12,898 bases of DNA from Actinomyces sp. (GCA_018375675.1 JAHACW010000060.1:1-12898); one strand, 5' to 3'; shown: positions 1 to 7,128, counted from the stretch's first letter. The notes: generated by a model from the sequence alone, not told the origin. Numbers and translations: made by a program.

Positions 1-866
1 AGGTAGCCGTTGTCCATCAGGTACTGCATAGCCTTCTGAACTGCCTCAGCAAGCTGCGCGTCATCCTTCGCGACCGCCACGCCCTGAGGGGCTGACTCAA
101 ACGTATCGCCAAGCTGCTCAATCTTGCCGGCAGACTGCGAGCTCGTGTAGCCAATGATTGTCGAGTCCGCGAGGGTTGCGTCGTACTGGCCGCCGATCAG
201 CTTGGTGGCAATGTCCGTCTGGAGCTCGTGAGGCATAACGGTGATCTTGTCCTTGCCGTCGGCAACACACTTGTCGGAGAGCGTGGCTGCGTATTCTTCC
301 TGAGCCGTGCCTGTCTGAACCGCAATGGTCGCGCCGCACGGGTTAGAGGGATCAAAATTCTTTGGATTGCCAGCAGCGACGCCCCATGCGGATCCGACGT
401 TCAGGTAAGACACCATGTTGACTTGCTGCTCACGCTCGGAGGTAATCGTGAACGATGAGATGCCCACGTCGAACTTTGTGCCGAGAGCGGGGATGATCGT
501 GGGGAATTCGGAGTGCTTCGTTTCTCCAGCATTGAGACCCATGACCTTGGCGAGCGCCTTGTTAATGTCAATGTCATAGCCAATGGGAGTCTGCCCATCA
601 GCATCCATGTATTCGGCCGGTGCGTATCCGGTAGAGGCTCCGTTACGCAGGGTGCCCCGCTTCTTAATGTCGTCGGGAACGAGCGCTGCAATCTCATCGA
701 CGGTCGGGATGGATGAGACGTCGTAGTGTGAGGTCGTTGATGTGGTTGCCCCCGTCGTCGCGCCTGCTGTACTCGTACTCGTACTCGTCGTGGGGTCTGC
801 GCATGCGGCCATTGCGGTCGCGATACTGGCTAGAGTGAGTGTGGCGAGAATCTTCTTTGCGTGCAT
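1..866 (-). CDS. Amino-acid-type ABC transporter solute-binding lipoprotein (3' end cut by window edge)
   Basis: Extracytoplasmic receptor that should bind a polar amino acid or similar small solute and pass it to an ABC permease. The visible 288 codons start with a lipoprotein signal: Lys4-Lys5, a hydrophobic stretch, then Met-Ala-Ala-Cys with the lipidated Cys at residue 22. A Ser/Thr-rich tether follows (about residues 25-46), then an SBP_bac_3-type domain: the early strand plus 'GYPPAEYMDADGQTPIGYD', and 'TSEREQQV' where the family has T-x-E-R. The end visible at the window edge (…AMQYLMDNGY) is typical of the last helix, so only a short C-terminal piece is missing. The ATG at 866 is preceded by GAGGA 8 nt upstream. 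No permease or ATPase gene is visible; they may lie beyond the left edge. The ligand cannot be told from sequence; glutamine, glutamate or cystine are all possible. Confidence 0.9.
   Translation of the reverse strand, partial: MHAKKILATLTLASIATAMAACADPTTSTSTSTAGATTGATTSTTSHYDVSSIPTVDEIAALVPDDIKKRGTLRNGASTGYAPAEYMDADGQTPIGYDIDINKALAKVMGLNAGETKHSEFPTIIPALGTKFDVGISSFTITSEREQQVNMVSYLNVGSAWGVAAGNPKNFDPSNPCGATIAVQTGTAQEEYAATLSDKCVADGKDKITVMPHELQTDIATKLIGGQYDATLADSTIIGYTSSQSAGKIEQLGDTFESAPQGVAVAKDDAQLAEAVQKAMQYLMDNGY
769..786. repeat. Hexanucleotide repeat (GTACTC)x3 in the lipoprotein tether
   Basis: Three perfect tandem copies of GTACTC. Read on the minus strand they encode alternating Ser-Thr residues just behind the lipidated Cys of the solute-binding protein. 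The unit is a multiple of three, so copy-number change would lengthen or shorten the tether without a frameshift. Confidence 0.8.
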
Positions 867-913
867 GATTATGTTCCTCAGTATCCGTGTTTCAAGCGAG
901 CTTGTGTAATAGA

Positions 914-931
914 TATGCAAACACATGCATA
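914..931. promoter_or_regulatory. Inverted repeat upstream of the solute-binding protein gene, possible operator
   Basis: Arms TATGCA and TGCATA are separated by 6 nt (AACACA), centred about 57 nt before the ATG at 866. The two-fold symmetry and AT-rich setting in a GC-rich genome would suit a repressor or activator site in the promoter. No convincing -35/-10 pair could be fixed around it, and no known regulator consensus is recognised. Confidence 0.3.
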
Positions 932-952
932 CTATGCGCGTCGAATGAGTCT

Positions 953-1000
953 CGTATCGTGGATACGCAAGTGGGCAAGCACATCGTGCTTGCCCACTTG
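953..1000 (-). terminator. Tandem hairpins behind the DUF4191 gene
   Basis: A perfect 15-bp stem (968-982 with 986-1000, 3-nt loop) begins 6 nt behind the stop codon at 1007. A second 6-bp stem (953-958 with 962-967, 3-nt loop) abuts it. There is no strong T-run on either side, as is common for actinobacterial terminators. It should end the minus-strand DUF4191 transcript and insulate the solute-binding protein gene. Confidence 0.75.
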
Positions 1001-1006
1001 AGAGGT

Positions 1007-1699
1007 TCAGTTGCCGCGAAGTGCGCGGCGTGACGGCTTGGCGCGGAGAGGATCGATGCCCTTCGGAATGGGGGGCTCGCCCGATCGGAGAGCGTTGATG
1101 CGCGCAGAGACCTGGGGAACTTCCTCGGGGGTCAGCACGTTCTTCAACTTGCGCAGCTCGCGCTGCAGATCCTTCAGGGCGATCTGTCCGTCGTCGTGAC
1201 CCACCTGGATCTGATGAACGGGAACGTTGCGCATGACCTTGGTGACGCGCTTGGTCTCGGCCTGGAGGAGGGGGCGGACGCGGGATGCGGGGCCTTCGGA
1301 GATGAGAACGACGCCTGCGCGCCCAACAATGCGCCACACGAGGTCCTGCTCGCGGGTGTATGCGACGGGCTGCTCGGGAATCACCCAGCCTCGCTGAATC
1401 TGGGAGAGTGCAACCTTCACGGCACCCGCCGTATCCTCAACCTGCGAGTACAGTGCGCGGCGCGTCAGAATGCTCAGCAGCGCAAGGGCTGCGGTGAACG
1501 AGCCCATGATGCCGACGACAAGCCAGCCAATGAACGACATGTTGGTCAGCCAGGCCACCAACATGAAGACGGCGATCACCGCGGCGGCTGTTCCGAGAAG
1601 CATCCACGGAAGTGCCGGGTAGGTGCGTTTGGTCAGTCGGTACGCGTCGAGGACATTCTGGTAGAAGCGCCTCTTGCCGGGGGGATTCGATTCACTCAT
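1007..1699 (-). CDS. DUF4191 family two-TM membrane protein
   Basis: 230-residue protein of the actinobacterial DUF4191 family; its biochemical role is not known. Residues 1-30 are basic and polar (K9, R10, R11, K24, R25). Two membrane segments follow at about 31-51 and 56-77, then a cytoplasmic part with the family-like stretch 'WRIVGRAGVVLISEGPASRV' and a Lys/Arg-rich C-terminus. A longer reading from 1756 exists, but its extra 19 residues do not look like the family N-terminus. The ATG at 1699 has a TACAAT box 9 nt upstream and only a poorly placed GAGG, so translation is probably leaderless or nearly so. In Mycobacterium tuberculosis the homologue (Rv2219) sits next to lipB-lipA; here lipoyl-dependent lpdA and E2 lie about 1.5-5 kb away, which fits a recurring link to lipoate metabolism (inference). 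Confidence 0.85.
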   Translation of the reverse strand: MSESNPPGKRRFYQNVLDAYRLTKRTYPALPWMLLGTAAAVIAVFMLVAWLTNMSFIGWLVVGIMGSFTAALALLSILTRRALYSQVEDTAGAVKVALSQIQRGWVIPEQPVAYTREQDLVWRIVGRAGVVLISEGPASRVRPLLQAETKRVTKVMRNVPVHQIQVGHDDGQIALKDLQRELRKLKNVLTPEEVPQVSARINALRSGEPPIPKGIDPLRAKPSRRALRGN

Positions 1700-1708
1700 A
1701 GCCTCATT

Positions 1709-1714
1709 ATTGTA
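1709..1714 (-). promoter_or_regulatory. Candidate -10 box of the DUF4191 gene
   Basis: TACAAT on the minus strand, ending 9 nt before the ATG at 1699. Transcription starting 6-7 nt behind the box would leave a leader of only 2-3 nt. No good -35 hexamer is seen; the best match is weak (GACTTT at 17 bp). Confidence 0.5.
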
Positions 1715-1769
1715 CGTGCAATTGATGATCGAAAGTCCACCCGTCCGATCAGGCACTTTGTGAAATGAG

Positions 1770-1798
1770 TTGCATCACATTGGTTGGCTTTGGACAAT
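1770..1798 (+). promoter_or_regulatory. Candidate promoter of the kinase-like gene, leaderless
   Basis: TTGCAT (1770-1775), a 17-bp spacer, and GACAAT (1793-1798), then 6 nt to the ATG at 1805. That spacing places transcription initiation at or next to the A of the ATG. The match to consensus is moderate (3 of 6 and 4 of 6). Confidence 0.5.
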
Positions 1799-1804
1799 GG
1801 CGGT

Positions 1805-3139
1805 ATGAACATTGGCGGTTACGACGTTGGCCAAATCTTCCATATCGGGGCGACCGGTCCCGTCTGGCGTACGCGCACTGAGGCGGGTGAGGCGCTATTG
1901 TCGCTACGCGCTGCCGGAGATGGAGAGCGGTGCCTCAAGCGATGGAAGGCATGGGCCTCGATCACGTCGCGACATGTTGTTACCCTGCGTGATGTTGCAC
2001 GATCAGAAGACGGCCGTTGGGCAATCGTCTACGACTACGTGGCTGGGCGTCCACTCGACGCTGAAATTGGCTCGCCCGACTTGCGTCCCATCGCGACACG
2101 TCGACAGATCATCGAAGGAATAGCCGCGGGACTCAGTGCTCTGCACAGCGCTGGAATCGTCCATGGGGATTTGACTCCTTCCAACATCATCGTGACACCA
2201 TCCGGGCGTGCTGTCATCATCGATCTGATCGACGAGATGGGAGAGTACGACGGAACCCCCGGGTGGAGCCAAGGGCTCCGTGGGCAGGGGGCTGATCGCG
2301 CCTGCCTGCGTCAGCTCGCGCACCTTCTGCACATGGACGAGGCACTGGCTGAGCTCGGCTTCTCAGAGTCTAACGACTGTCTTGCAGACGCGACGCCCCT
2401 CGTTGATGATCCCGTCGAGCACCCTATTTCGCGTGAGCCCGTGGATCCCGAGCGCGTCATCGCTGACTTGCGTGCTGCGGCGCTGCGCGAGGATACCCTC
2501 CGAGATAGGCGGTCCGAGCGCGTCGCTGCGTCGAGACCGCAGAATACGCGTGGCGGGAGACAGAAAGCGCAGCGCGGTCGCCGCCGAGCGCTTGGCGTCC
2601 TCGCAATGGGGCTGATGGCGATCATCGCAGGTGTATCCATTATGGCCTACGGGTTGCTGCGCAGCGGTGTAAGCGGTGGCCAATCGGAAGTATCTGTCCA
2701 CAGCGATCCCTCACAATCGCGCGAGCAGTCGACCGGAAGCGCGTGCGATGTTTCCGCCCTCTCGGAAACGATTAACCGTGCGATCCGTACGCGTGACGAA
2801 GCCGTGGTCGCCGGTGACCCGACGTCTCTCGAGAGCGTTCTCGGTGGTGAACTGCTCGATCAAGACAAGAGACGCATCGCAACGATGCAAAGCGACGGAG
2901 TGCGCGTCGCACAGTTGTCCTCTCAGATCGATGATATCTCCGTGTTGGCGTGTGAGCCGGGAGCCATTGATGTCGGTGCAACGTTGACGATTCTCGCTTC
3001 GGAAACATGTCGAGCGGGAACTTGTGAAAAGCGCTCGGAGCCGCAAGTGACCGGCCTTCGCGTGCGCGTCGATCCCGTGTCGGGAAAGGTTGTGAAGGCG
3101 GAGCCCGCTGATCAGCAAAGTGGTGCGGCCGCGCAATAA
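1805..3139 (+). CDS. Membrane-anchored Ser/Thr-kinase-like protein with degenerate active site (probable pseudokinase)
   Basis: 444 residues in three parts. The kinase-fold domain covers about residues 1-200: a glycine loop remnant (G15-A-T-G18-P-V20), a catalytic-loop motif H120-G-D122-L-T124-P-S-N127, and D140-L-I where kinases have DFG. The Lys of VAxK appears replaced (Leu-Leu-Ser33-Leu-Arg35), the HRDLKP lysine is Thr124, and the DFG Gly is Ile142. Catalytic Asp122, Asn127 and metal-type Asp140 remain. A basic linker leads to one membrane helix (about 262-284). The outer domain (285-444) has four cysteines (314, 383, 402, 407) that could form disulfides. A TTG at 1784 would add seven residues, but neither start has a ribosome binding site; the ATG fits a leaderless promoter. 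It may sense or bind a ligand rather than phosphorylate, or be an atypical active kinase. No substrate is evident. Confidence 0.8.
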   Translation: MNIGGYDVGQIFHIGATGPVWRTRTEAGEALLSLRAAGDGERCLKRWKAWASITSRHVVTLRDVARSEDGRWAIVYDYVAGRPLDAEIGSPDLRPIATRRQIIEGIAAGLSALHSAGIVHGDLTPSNIIVTPSGRAVIIDLIDEMGEYDGTPGWSQGLRGQGADRACLRQLAHLLHMDEALAELGFSESNDCLADATPLVDDPVEHPISREPVDPERVIADLRAAALREDTLRDRRSERVAASRPQNTRGGRQKAQRGRRRALGVLAMGLMAIIAGVSIMAYGLLRSGVSGGQSEVSVHSDPSQSREQSTGSACDVSALSETINRAIRTRDEAVVAGDPTSLESVLGGELLDQDKRRIATMQSDGVRVAQLSSQIDDISVLACEPGAIDVGATLTILASETCRAGTCEKRSEPQVTGLRVRVDPVSGKVVKAEPADQQSGAAAQ

Positions 3140-3173
3140 CGCGCGACAACTTCACAGGTGTTCAGGCAATAGC

Positions 3174-3207
3174 GATGGGGTGGGCCTCGTACGAGGCCCA
3201 CCCCATC
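3174..3207. terminator. Bidirectional terminator, perfect 34-nt palindrome
   Basis: Each half (3174-3190, 3191-3207) is the exact reverse complement of the other: 17 bp, GC-rich, with GTAC at the centre as the minimal loop. It lies between the convergent kinase-like gene (stop 3139) and E2 gene (stop 3223) and can serve both. There is no T-run. Confidence 0.85.
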
Positions 3208-3222
3208 AGCGTTCGGTGAGGA

Positions 3223-4956
3223 TCAGAGTCCGAGGTCGGCCTCGAACGCGCCTTCCTCCAGACGCTTCTTCACATCCATGAGGAAGCGCGAAGCGTCAGC
3301 ACCGTCGACCAGGCGGTGGTCGTAGGACAGCGACAGGTACACCATCGAGCGAATCGCGATGACGTCGGCACCGTCGGCACCCTTCATCACGACGGGACGC
3401 TTCACGATCGTGCCAACGCCCATGATCGCGGTCTCCGGCATGTTGAGGACCGGCGTATCGAAGAGCGCTCCGCCCGAACCGGTGTTGGTCACCGTGAACG
3501 TCGAGCCGGACAGCTCGTCGGGACCAATCTTCGAGTCGCGAGTACGAGCAGCCAGATCGTTGATCGAAGCGGCGATGCCCGCAATGTCCTTGTCTCCGGC
3601 GTTCTTCATCACCGGGACCAGCAGGCCGCGCGGCGTGTCAACGGCGATGCCCACGTGCTCGTAGTCGAAGTACGTGACCTCCTTGTCGTTGATCGTCGCG
3701 TTGATCTTCGGATGGTAGGCGAGGGCCTCGGTCGCAGCCTTCACGAAGAAGGGCAGGAACGTCAGCTTGGTGCCCTGCTTGGCAAGGAAAGCGTCCTTCG
3801 AACGCGCGCGCAGAGCGGCAACCTTCGTGACGTCGACCTCGATAACCGTGGTCAGCTGAGCCGCGGTCTGCAGAGACTCGACCATACGGCGGGCGATCGT
3901 CTGACGCAGTCGCGACATCTTTTCGGTCGTACCACGCAGCGGCGAAGGCTCGCGAACAGCGGTGGCCGGTGCGGCGGGAGCAGCAGGGGCGGCCGGTGCG
4001 GCGGGAGCGGCAACGGCAGCGCGGGCGGCAGCGGCGGCAGCCTCAATGTCCTCGCGGCGAACGCGGCCGCCGACACCCGTGCCCGATACGGACGCCAGAT
4101 CGACGCCGAGCTCGCGGGCGAGCTTACGAACGATCGGGGTGACATACGCGGAGCCGGTGACGGCAACGGGGGTTTCAACGACAGGAGCGGCGGAAGCCGT
4201 CTGTGCCAGCGTCGAGGCATTCGGGAAGGGATCAACCGGAGCGGCCGGTGCGGCGGGAGCAGCAGGCGCCACCGGAGCGGCCGGTGCGGCGGGAGCAGCA
4301 GGCGCCACGGGTGCAGCCGGAGCGGCGGGGGCAGCTGCCTCGGCGGCGGGAGCAGCAGAGGGAGCCGACGAAGAAATGATCGCGACGACGGTGCCGACCT
4401 CGACAGTCTCGTCCTCGGGAACGCGGATTTCTGCCAGGAACCCGGCGACGGGGGAGGGGACCTCGGAGTCGACCTTGTCCGTGGACACCTCGAGCAGCGG
4501 CTCGTCGGCGTCAACGGCGTCGCCCACGGCCTTCAGCCACGTGGTGACGGTGCCCTCGGTGACGGACTCGCCCAGAGCGGGCATGCGCACCTCGGTGCCC
4601 TGCGCGGGAGTGGCGGCAGGAGCAGGCGCGGCGGCCGGTGCAGCCGGAGCCGCCGCGGGGGCAGCAGCCTCAACGGGGGCGGCCGCGGGTGCGGCAGCAG
4701 GGGCTGCCGAAGCCTCAGACGCATCGCCAATGCGAGCGATCTCGGTGCCGACCTCGACGGTCTCATCCTCGGGGACCAGGATTTCCAGCAGGACGCCGGC
4801 CACGGGGGAGGGGACCTCGGAGTCGACCTTGTCCGTGGACACCTCAACGATGGGCTCGTCGAGCTCGACGGTGTCGCCGACCTGCTTGAGCCACGTGGTG
4901 ACGGTGCCCTCGGTGACGGACTCGCCCAGAGCGGGCATGGTCACTGAAGTTGCCAT
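3223..4956 (-). CDS. sucB: Dihydrolipoamide acyltransferase, E2 of a 2-oxoacid dehydrogenase complex (SucB-like, two lipoyl domains)
   Basis: 577-residue core subunit that carries acyl groups on lipoyl arms from E1 to CoA; E3 (LpdA) reoxidises the arms. Order of domains: lipoyl domain 1 (about 2-77, Lys43 in 'STDKVDSEV'), Ala/Pro linker, lipoyl domain 2 (about 120-195, Lys161), Ala/Pro linker (198-243), E1/E3-binding domain (about 271-305), a third Ala/Pro linker, and the catalytic domain with the end motif D546-H547-R-L-V-D551-G552. The start has AGGAG 7 nt upstream of the ATG. It is 27 nt behind lpdA, so the two are one operon ending at the palindromic terminator. The actinobacterial family is usually named 2-oxoglutarate dehydrogenase succinyltransferase, but in such organisms this E2 may serve pyruvate dehydrogenase as well or instead. 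Substrate choice cannot be read here. Confidence 0.93.
   Translation of the reverse strand: MATSVTMPALGESVTEGTVTTWLKQVGDTVELDEPIVEVSTDKVDSEVPSPVAGVLLEILVPEDETVEVGTEIARIGDASEASAAPAAAPAAAPVEAAAPAAAPAAPAAAPAPAATPAQGTEVRMPALGESVTEGTVTTWLKAVGDAVDADEPLLEVSTDKVDSEVPSPVAGFLAEIRVPEDETVEVGTVVAIISSSAPSAAPAAEAAAPAAPAAPVAPAAPAAPAAPVAPAAPAAPAAPVDPFPNASTLAQTASAAPVVETPVAVTGSAYVTPIVRKLARELGVDLASVSGTGVGGRVRREDIEAAAAAARAAVAAPAAPAAPAAPAAPATAVREPSPLRGTTEKMSRLRQTIARRMVESLQTAAQLTTVIEVDVTKVAALRARSKDAFLAKQGTKLTFLPFFVKAATEALAYHPKINATINDKEVTYFDYEHVGIAVDTPRGLLVPVMKNAGDKDIAGIAASINDLAARTRDSKIGPDELSGSTFTVTNTGSGGALFDTPVLNMPETAIMGVGTIVKRPVVMKGADGADVIAIRSMVYLSLSYDHRLVDGADASRFLMDVKKRLEEGAFEADLGL
4235..4306. repeat. 36-bp tandem repeat, two perfect copies, in the E2 linker
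   Basis: Copies 4235-4270 and 4271-4306 are identical. On the minus strand each encodes 12 residues of the Ala-Pro-rich flexible linker between lipoyl domain 2 and the subunit-binding domain. A degenerate further copy follows. The unit length keeps frame, so the linker can change length by slippage. Confidence 0.85.
4448..4939. repeat. Duplicated lipoyl-domain DNA, copies 354 bp apart
   Basis: Two blocks are identical at a constant 354-bp offset: 44 bp (4448-4491 with 4802-4845) and 51 bp (4535-4585 with 4889-4939). They encode the 'GEVPSPVAG' side with the lipoyl-lysine region, and the '[11 protein letters not shown]' start, of the two lipoyl domains. Between them the copies differ at many positions. 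Confidence 0.85.
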
Positions 4957-4983
4957 GTGTGTTCTCCTATTAAAAGATTTCGG

Positions 4984-6357
4984 TCAGTTGTGGACGTGGA
5001 GCGGCTTGCCTGCCAGCGCCATAGCCGCTTCGCCAAGCGACTCGTTCTGGCTGGGGTGCGCGTGGATCAGGGAAGCGACGTCCGAGGGGTACGCCTCCCA
5101 GTTCACCATGAGCTCGCCCTCACCAATCTGTTCGCCGATGCGCGCGCCGATGCCGTGGAAGCCCACGATCGGACCGCCCTCAACCGAGACCAGCTTGATG
5201 ATGCCCGATGTGGCCAGGATAGACGACTTTCCGTTGCCGGCGAGGTTGTACTCGACGGTACGCACCTGGTCTCCAAACTTTTCACGCGCCTGCTTCTCGG
5301 TCATACCGACGGAGGCGATCTCCGGCTCGCAGAACGTCACGCGCGGGATATTGATGTCAGCCTGCATGGTCGGGTTCAGGCCGGCGATCTCTTCGGCGAC
5401 GAAGATGCCCTGCATGAAGCCGCGGTGTGCGAGCTGAAGGCCGGGGACGATATCGCCGACCGCGTAGATGTTGCCGACGCCGGTGTGCAGGCGGTCGTTG
5501 GTGATGACGAAGCCGCGATCCAGCGTGATGCCGGCCTGCTCGTAGCCCAGACCCTCGGTCACGGGGCCGCGGCCAACCGCCACCAGGAGGACGTCGGCGT
5601 CGAAAGCCTTGCCGTCTTCGGTCGCGACGCGCACGCCCTGTTCGTTCTGGGTGGCCGATGCGAAGCGGGTGTTCGTGTGGAACTTGATGCCGCGCTTGCG
5701 GTAGGCGCGCTCGAGCTGCTTGGAAATGGCCTCGTCCTCGTTGTTGGCGAGGTGGGGCAGCGCTTCAATGATCGTGACCTCGGCGCCGAAGCTGCGCCAC
5801 ACGGAGGCAAACTCCAGACCGATGACGCCGCCGCCAAGAATCACGGCGGAGGAGGGAACCCAATCCATCTGAAGGGCCTGGTCGGAGGAGATCACGCGGC
5901 CGCCGATCTCGAGGCCGGGGATCGAACGGGAGTAGGAGCCGGTCGCCAGAACAATGTTGCGGCCGGTAATACGCTGGCCGTTGACCTCGATCGTGTTCGC
6001 GTCGGCGAGGCGGCCCCAGCCGGAGATGACCTCGACGTTGCGCGACTTGAGCAGGCCCTGCAGGCCCTTGTACAGACCGGAAATGACCGAGTCGCGGTAC
6101 TTGCCCACCTGAGCCATGTCGATACCGTTGAAGGTGGAGGACACACCGAACTTGGAGGACTCGCGCACCGCCTCGGCCGTCTCTGCGGCATGCAGGTATG
6201 CCTTCGTGGGGATGCAGCCGCGGTGCAGGCAGGTGCCGCCCACCTTATCGCCGTCGATGAGGGCGACCTTCATGCCGAGCTGCGCAGCGCGCAGGGCGGT
6301 CGCGTAGCCGCCGGAACCCGCACCCAGAATGACGATGTCGTAGGTCGATTCGCTCAA
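4984..6357 (-). CDS. lpdA: Dihydrolipoyl dehydrogenase (E3)
   Basis: 457-residue FAD flavoenzyme that reoxidises dihydrolipoyl arms and makes NADH. FAD-binding GAGSGG lies at residues 12-17, and the redox disulfide Cys43/Cys48 sits in 'GGTCLHRGCIPTK'. The NAD-binding fold shows 'ILGGGVIGLEFAS' at about 173-185, the second FAD motif reads 'IYAVGDI', and the C-terminal dyad is His434/Glu439 in 'HAHPSQNE'. Length is usual for the family. The start is TTG at 6357: GAGGAG stands 9 nt upstream, an in-frame TAA lies one codon before it, and the next Met (29) would remove the FAD motif. It is first in the operon, with the E2 gene 27 nt downstream. It probably serves every lipoyl complex of the cell. 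Confidence 0.96.
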   Translation of the reverse strand: MSESTYDIVILGAGSGGYATALRAAQLGMKVALIDGDKVGGTCLHRGCIPTKAYLHAAETAEAVRESSKFGVSSTFNGIDMAQVGKYRDSVISGLYKGLQGLLKSRNVEVISGWGRLADANTIEVNGQRITGRNIVLATGSYSRSIPGLEIGGRVISSDQALQMDWVPSSAVILGGGVIGLEFASVWRSFGAEVTIIEALPHLANNEDEAISKQLERAYRKRGIKFHTNTRFASATQNEQGVRVATEDGKAFDADVLLVAVGRGPVTEGLGYEQAGITLDRGFVITNDRLHTGVGNIYAVGDIVPGLQLAHRGFMQGIFVAEEIAGLNPTMQADINIPRVTFCEPEIASVGMTEKQAREKFGDQVRTVEYNLAGNGKSSILATSGIIKLVSVEGGPIVGFHGIGARIGEQIGEGELMVNWEAYPSDVASLIHAHPSQNESLGEAAMALAGKPLHVHN

Positions 6358-6422
6358 GGTTTAAAACTCCTCGCTGATGAGCCGAAGCTCAGATGGTTGT
6401 TTTCATGGCGGGCCTCACGGTC

Positions 6423-6462
6423 CTTATAGGCCCATTGTCCCACGTTTGTGCAACGCTGTCCT
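6423..6462 (-). promoter_or_regulatory. Candidate promoter(s) of the lpdA-E2 operon
   Basis: On the minus strand AGGACA (6457-6462) and GACAAT (6434-6439) are 17 bp apart, each matching consensus at 4 of 6. An overlapping alternative is TTGCAC (6448-6453) with TATAAG (6423-6428), 19 bp apart. Which one is used cannot be decided by eye. Confidence 0.4.
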
Positions 6463-6556
6463 GAAGCTCGGTGTTCCATCGCGGTGCTTCAGGCCACACG
6501 GCATAGTTGCTCGCGGCACTCATCGCTCATGCGATGCGCCGCGACAATGCTGTCGG

Positions 6557-6562
6557 TAGGAT
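6557..6562 (+). promoter_or_regulatory. Candidate -10 box, leaderless start of the four-TM protein gene
   Basis: TAGGAT (TANNNT) is followed by exactly 7 nt and then the GTG at 6570, the geometry of a leaderless transcript. No -35 resemblance is seen at 17 bp. Confidence 0.45.
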
Positions 6563-6569
6563 CAGACCT

Positions 6570-7061
6570 GTGCACGGACATGACATGACGAACGAGGCCG
6601 TCGGTGCGCGCGATCAGCGCCCGCCGTCGCTTGGACTTGGCCGCATCATCATTGCTCTCTTTTGGCTCCTCGGAGCCTGGATTCTTGTGACTGCTATCCT
6701 CGATCTTTTTCATGCGCAGGGGCAGCCCTGGGGTCCGCGCATCGTTGCTCTCCTCGCGGGCATTGACTATCTCGTCGCGGCCACTGCGCTCACCCATAAC
6801 GGGCGACGGATGCGCCTGGTTGGCTGGGTGACGATCTCTCTATCGATCGCTATTCCGATTATTTTGTGGGTTGCATCGCTCGGCTTGGATGAGCTGAATT
6901 CCGCGCGCTCAGCGTGGACTGGCTTCGGCGTCGATTTCTACTTCCTCCCCTTTATCGTGTCGATCATCGGCTTGATCTGGATGTGGCGCTCGAATCCGCG
7001 CAGGATCGTCTCACTCGCAGAGCAGGTCGAACGTCCGTCCGCCCCGTGGAGGGCGCACTGA
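6570..7061 (+). CDS. Four-TM membrane protein of unknown function
   Basis: 163 residues from the GTG. A polar N-terminus (about 24 residues) precedes four predicted membrane helices at roughly 25-46, 56-75, 82-104 and 122-138. A short basic and polar tail follows. No catalytic motif, Cys pair or known family signature was recognised. The short loops suggest a small integral protein rather than a receptor. The GTG at 6570 is chosen because a TAGGAT box ends 7 nt before it; an ATG at 6585 would drop five residues and has no ribosome binding site either. It stands alone, divergent from lpdA and convergent with trmL, and ends in a hairpin terminator. Confidence 0.75.
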   Translation: MHGHDMTNEAVGARDQRPPSLGLGRIIIALFWLLGAWILVTAILDLFHAQGQPWGPRIVALLAGIDYLVAATALTHNGRRMRLVGWVTISLSIAIPIILWVASLGLDELNSARSAWTGFGVDFYFLPFIVSIIGLIWMWRSNPRRIVSLAEQVERPSAPWRAH

Positions 7062-7094
7062 CCCACTGCGCGATCCAGCGGTGAATCCAGTAAG

Positions 7095-7128
7095 CGAGGC
7101 CCGGCGGAGTAATCCGACCCGGGCCTCG
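7095..7128. terminator. Rho-independent-type hairpin between convergent genes
   Basis: A 10-bp stem CGAGGCCCGG / CCGGGCCTCG (7095-7104 with 7119-7128), with a 3-bp inner helix in the loop, is followed on the plus strand by a mildly T-rich stretch. It lies between the membrane-protein stop (7061) and the trmL stop (7152) and can serve both. Confidence 0.8.

Larger units (their letters stand above)
6358..6569. other. Divergent intergenic region between lpdA and the four-TM protein gene
   Basis: No gene is supported here. It holds the lpdA leader (about 65-70 nt if the promoter below is right) with a small TGAGC-CGAA-GCTCA hairpin, and the promoter of the plus-strand membrane protein. Short ORFs across it have no ribosome binding site or family character. 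No riboswitch fold was recognised. Confidence 0.5.

Noticed and set aside
1726..1751. TGATCG-N14-CGATCA inverted repeat between the DUF4191 and kinase-like genes
   Set aside because: Only 6-bp arms with a long spacer, and not placed on a promoter element; likely chance.
1196..1768. 190-codon plus-strand open frame opposite the DUF4191 gene
   Set aside because: His/Asp/Gly-rich composition without motifs; it mirrors a recognisable membrane protein.
3316..5437. Long plus-strand open frames of 543 and 491 codons opposite the E2 gene
   Set aside because: They are low-complexity (Ala/Gly/Ser/Arg) mirrors of the Ala-Pro linkers and GC-biased codons of E2, without family motifs or ribosome binding sites.
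4957..6429. 490-codon plus-strand open frame opposite lpdA
   Set aside because: The minus-strand frame encodes a complete, motif-perfect LpdA; the plus-strand frame is explained by GC codon bias.
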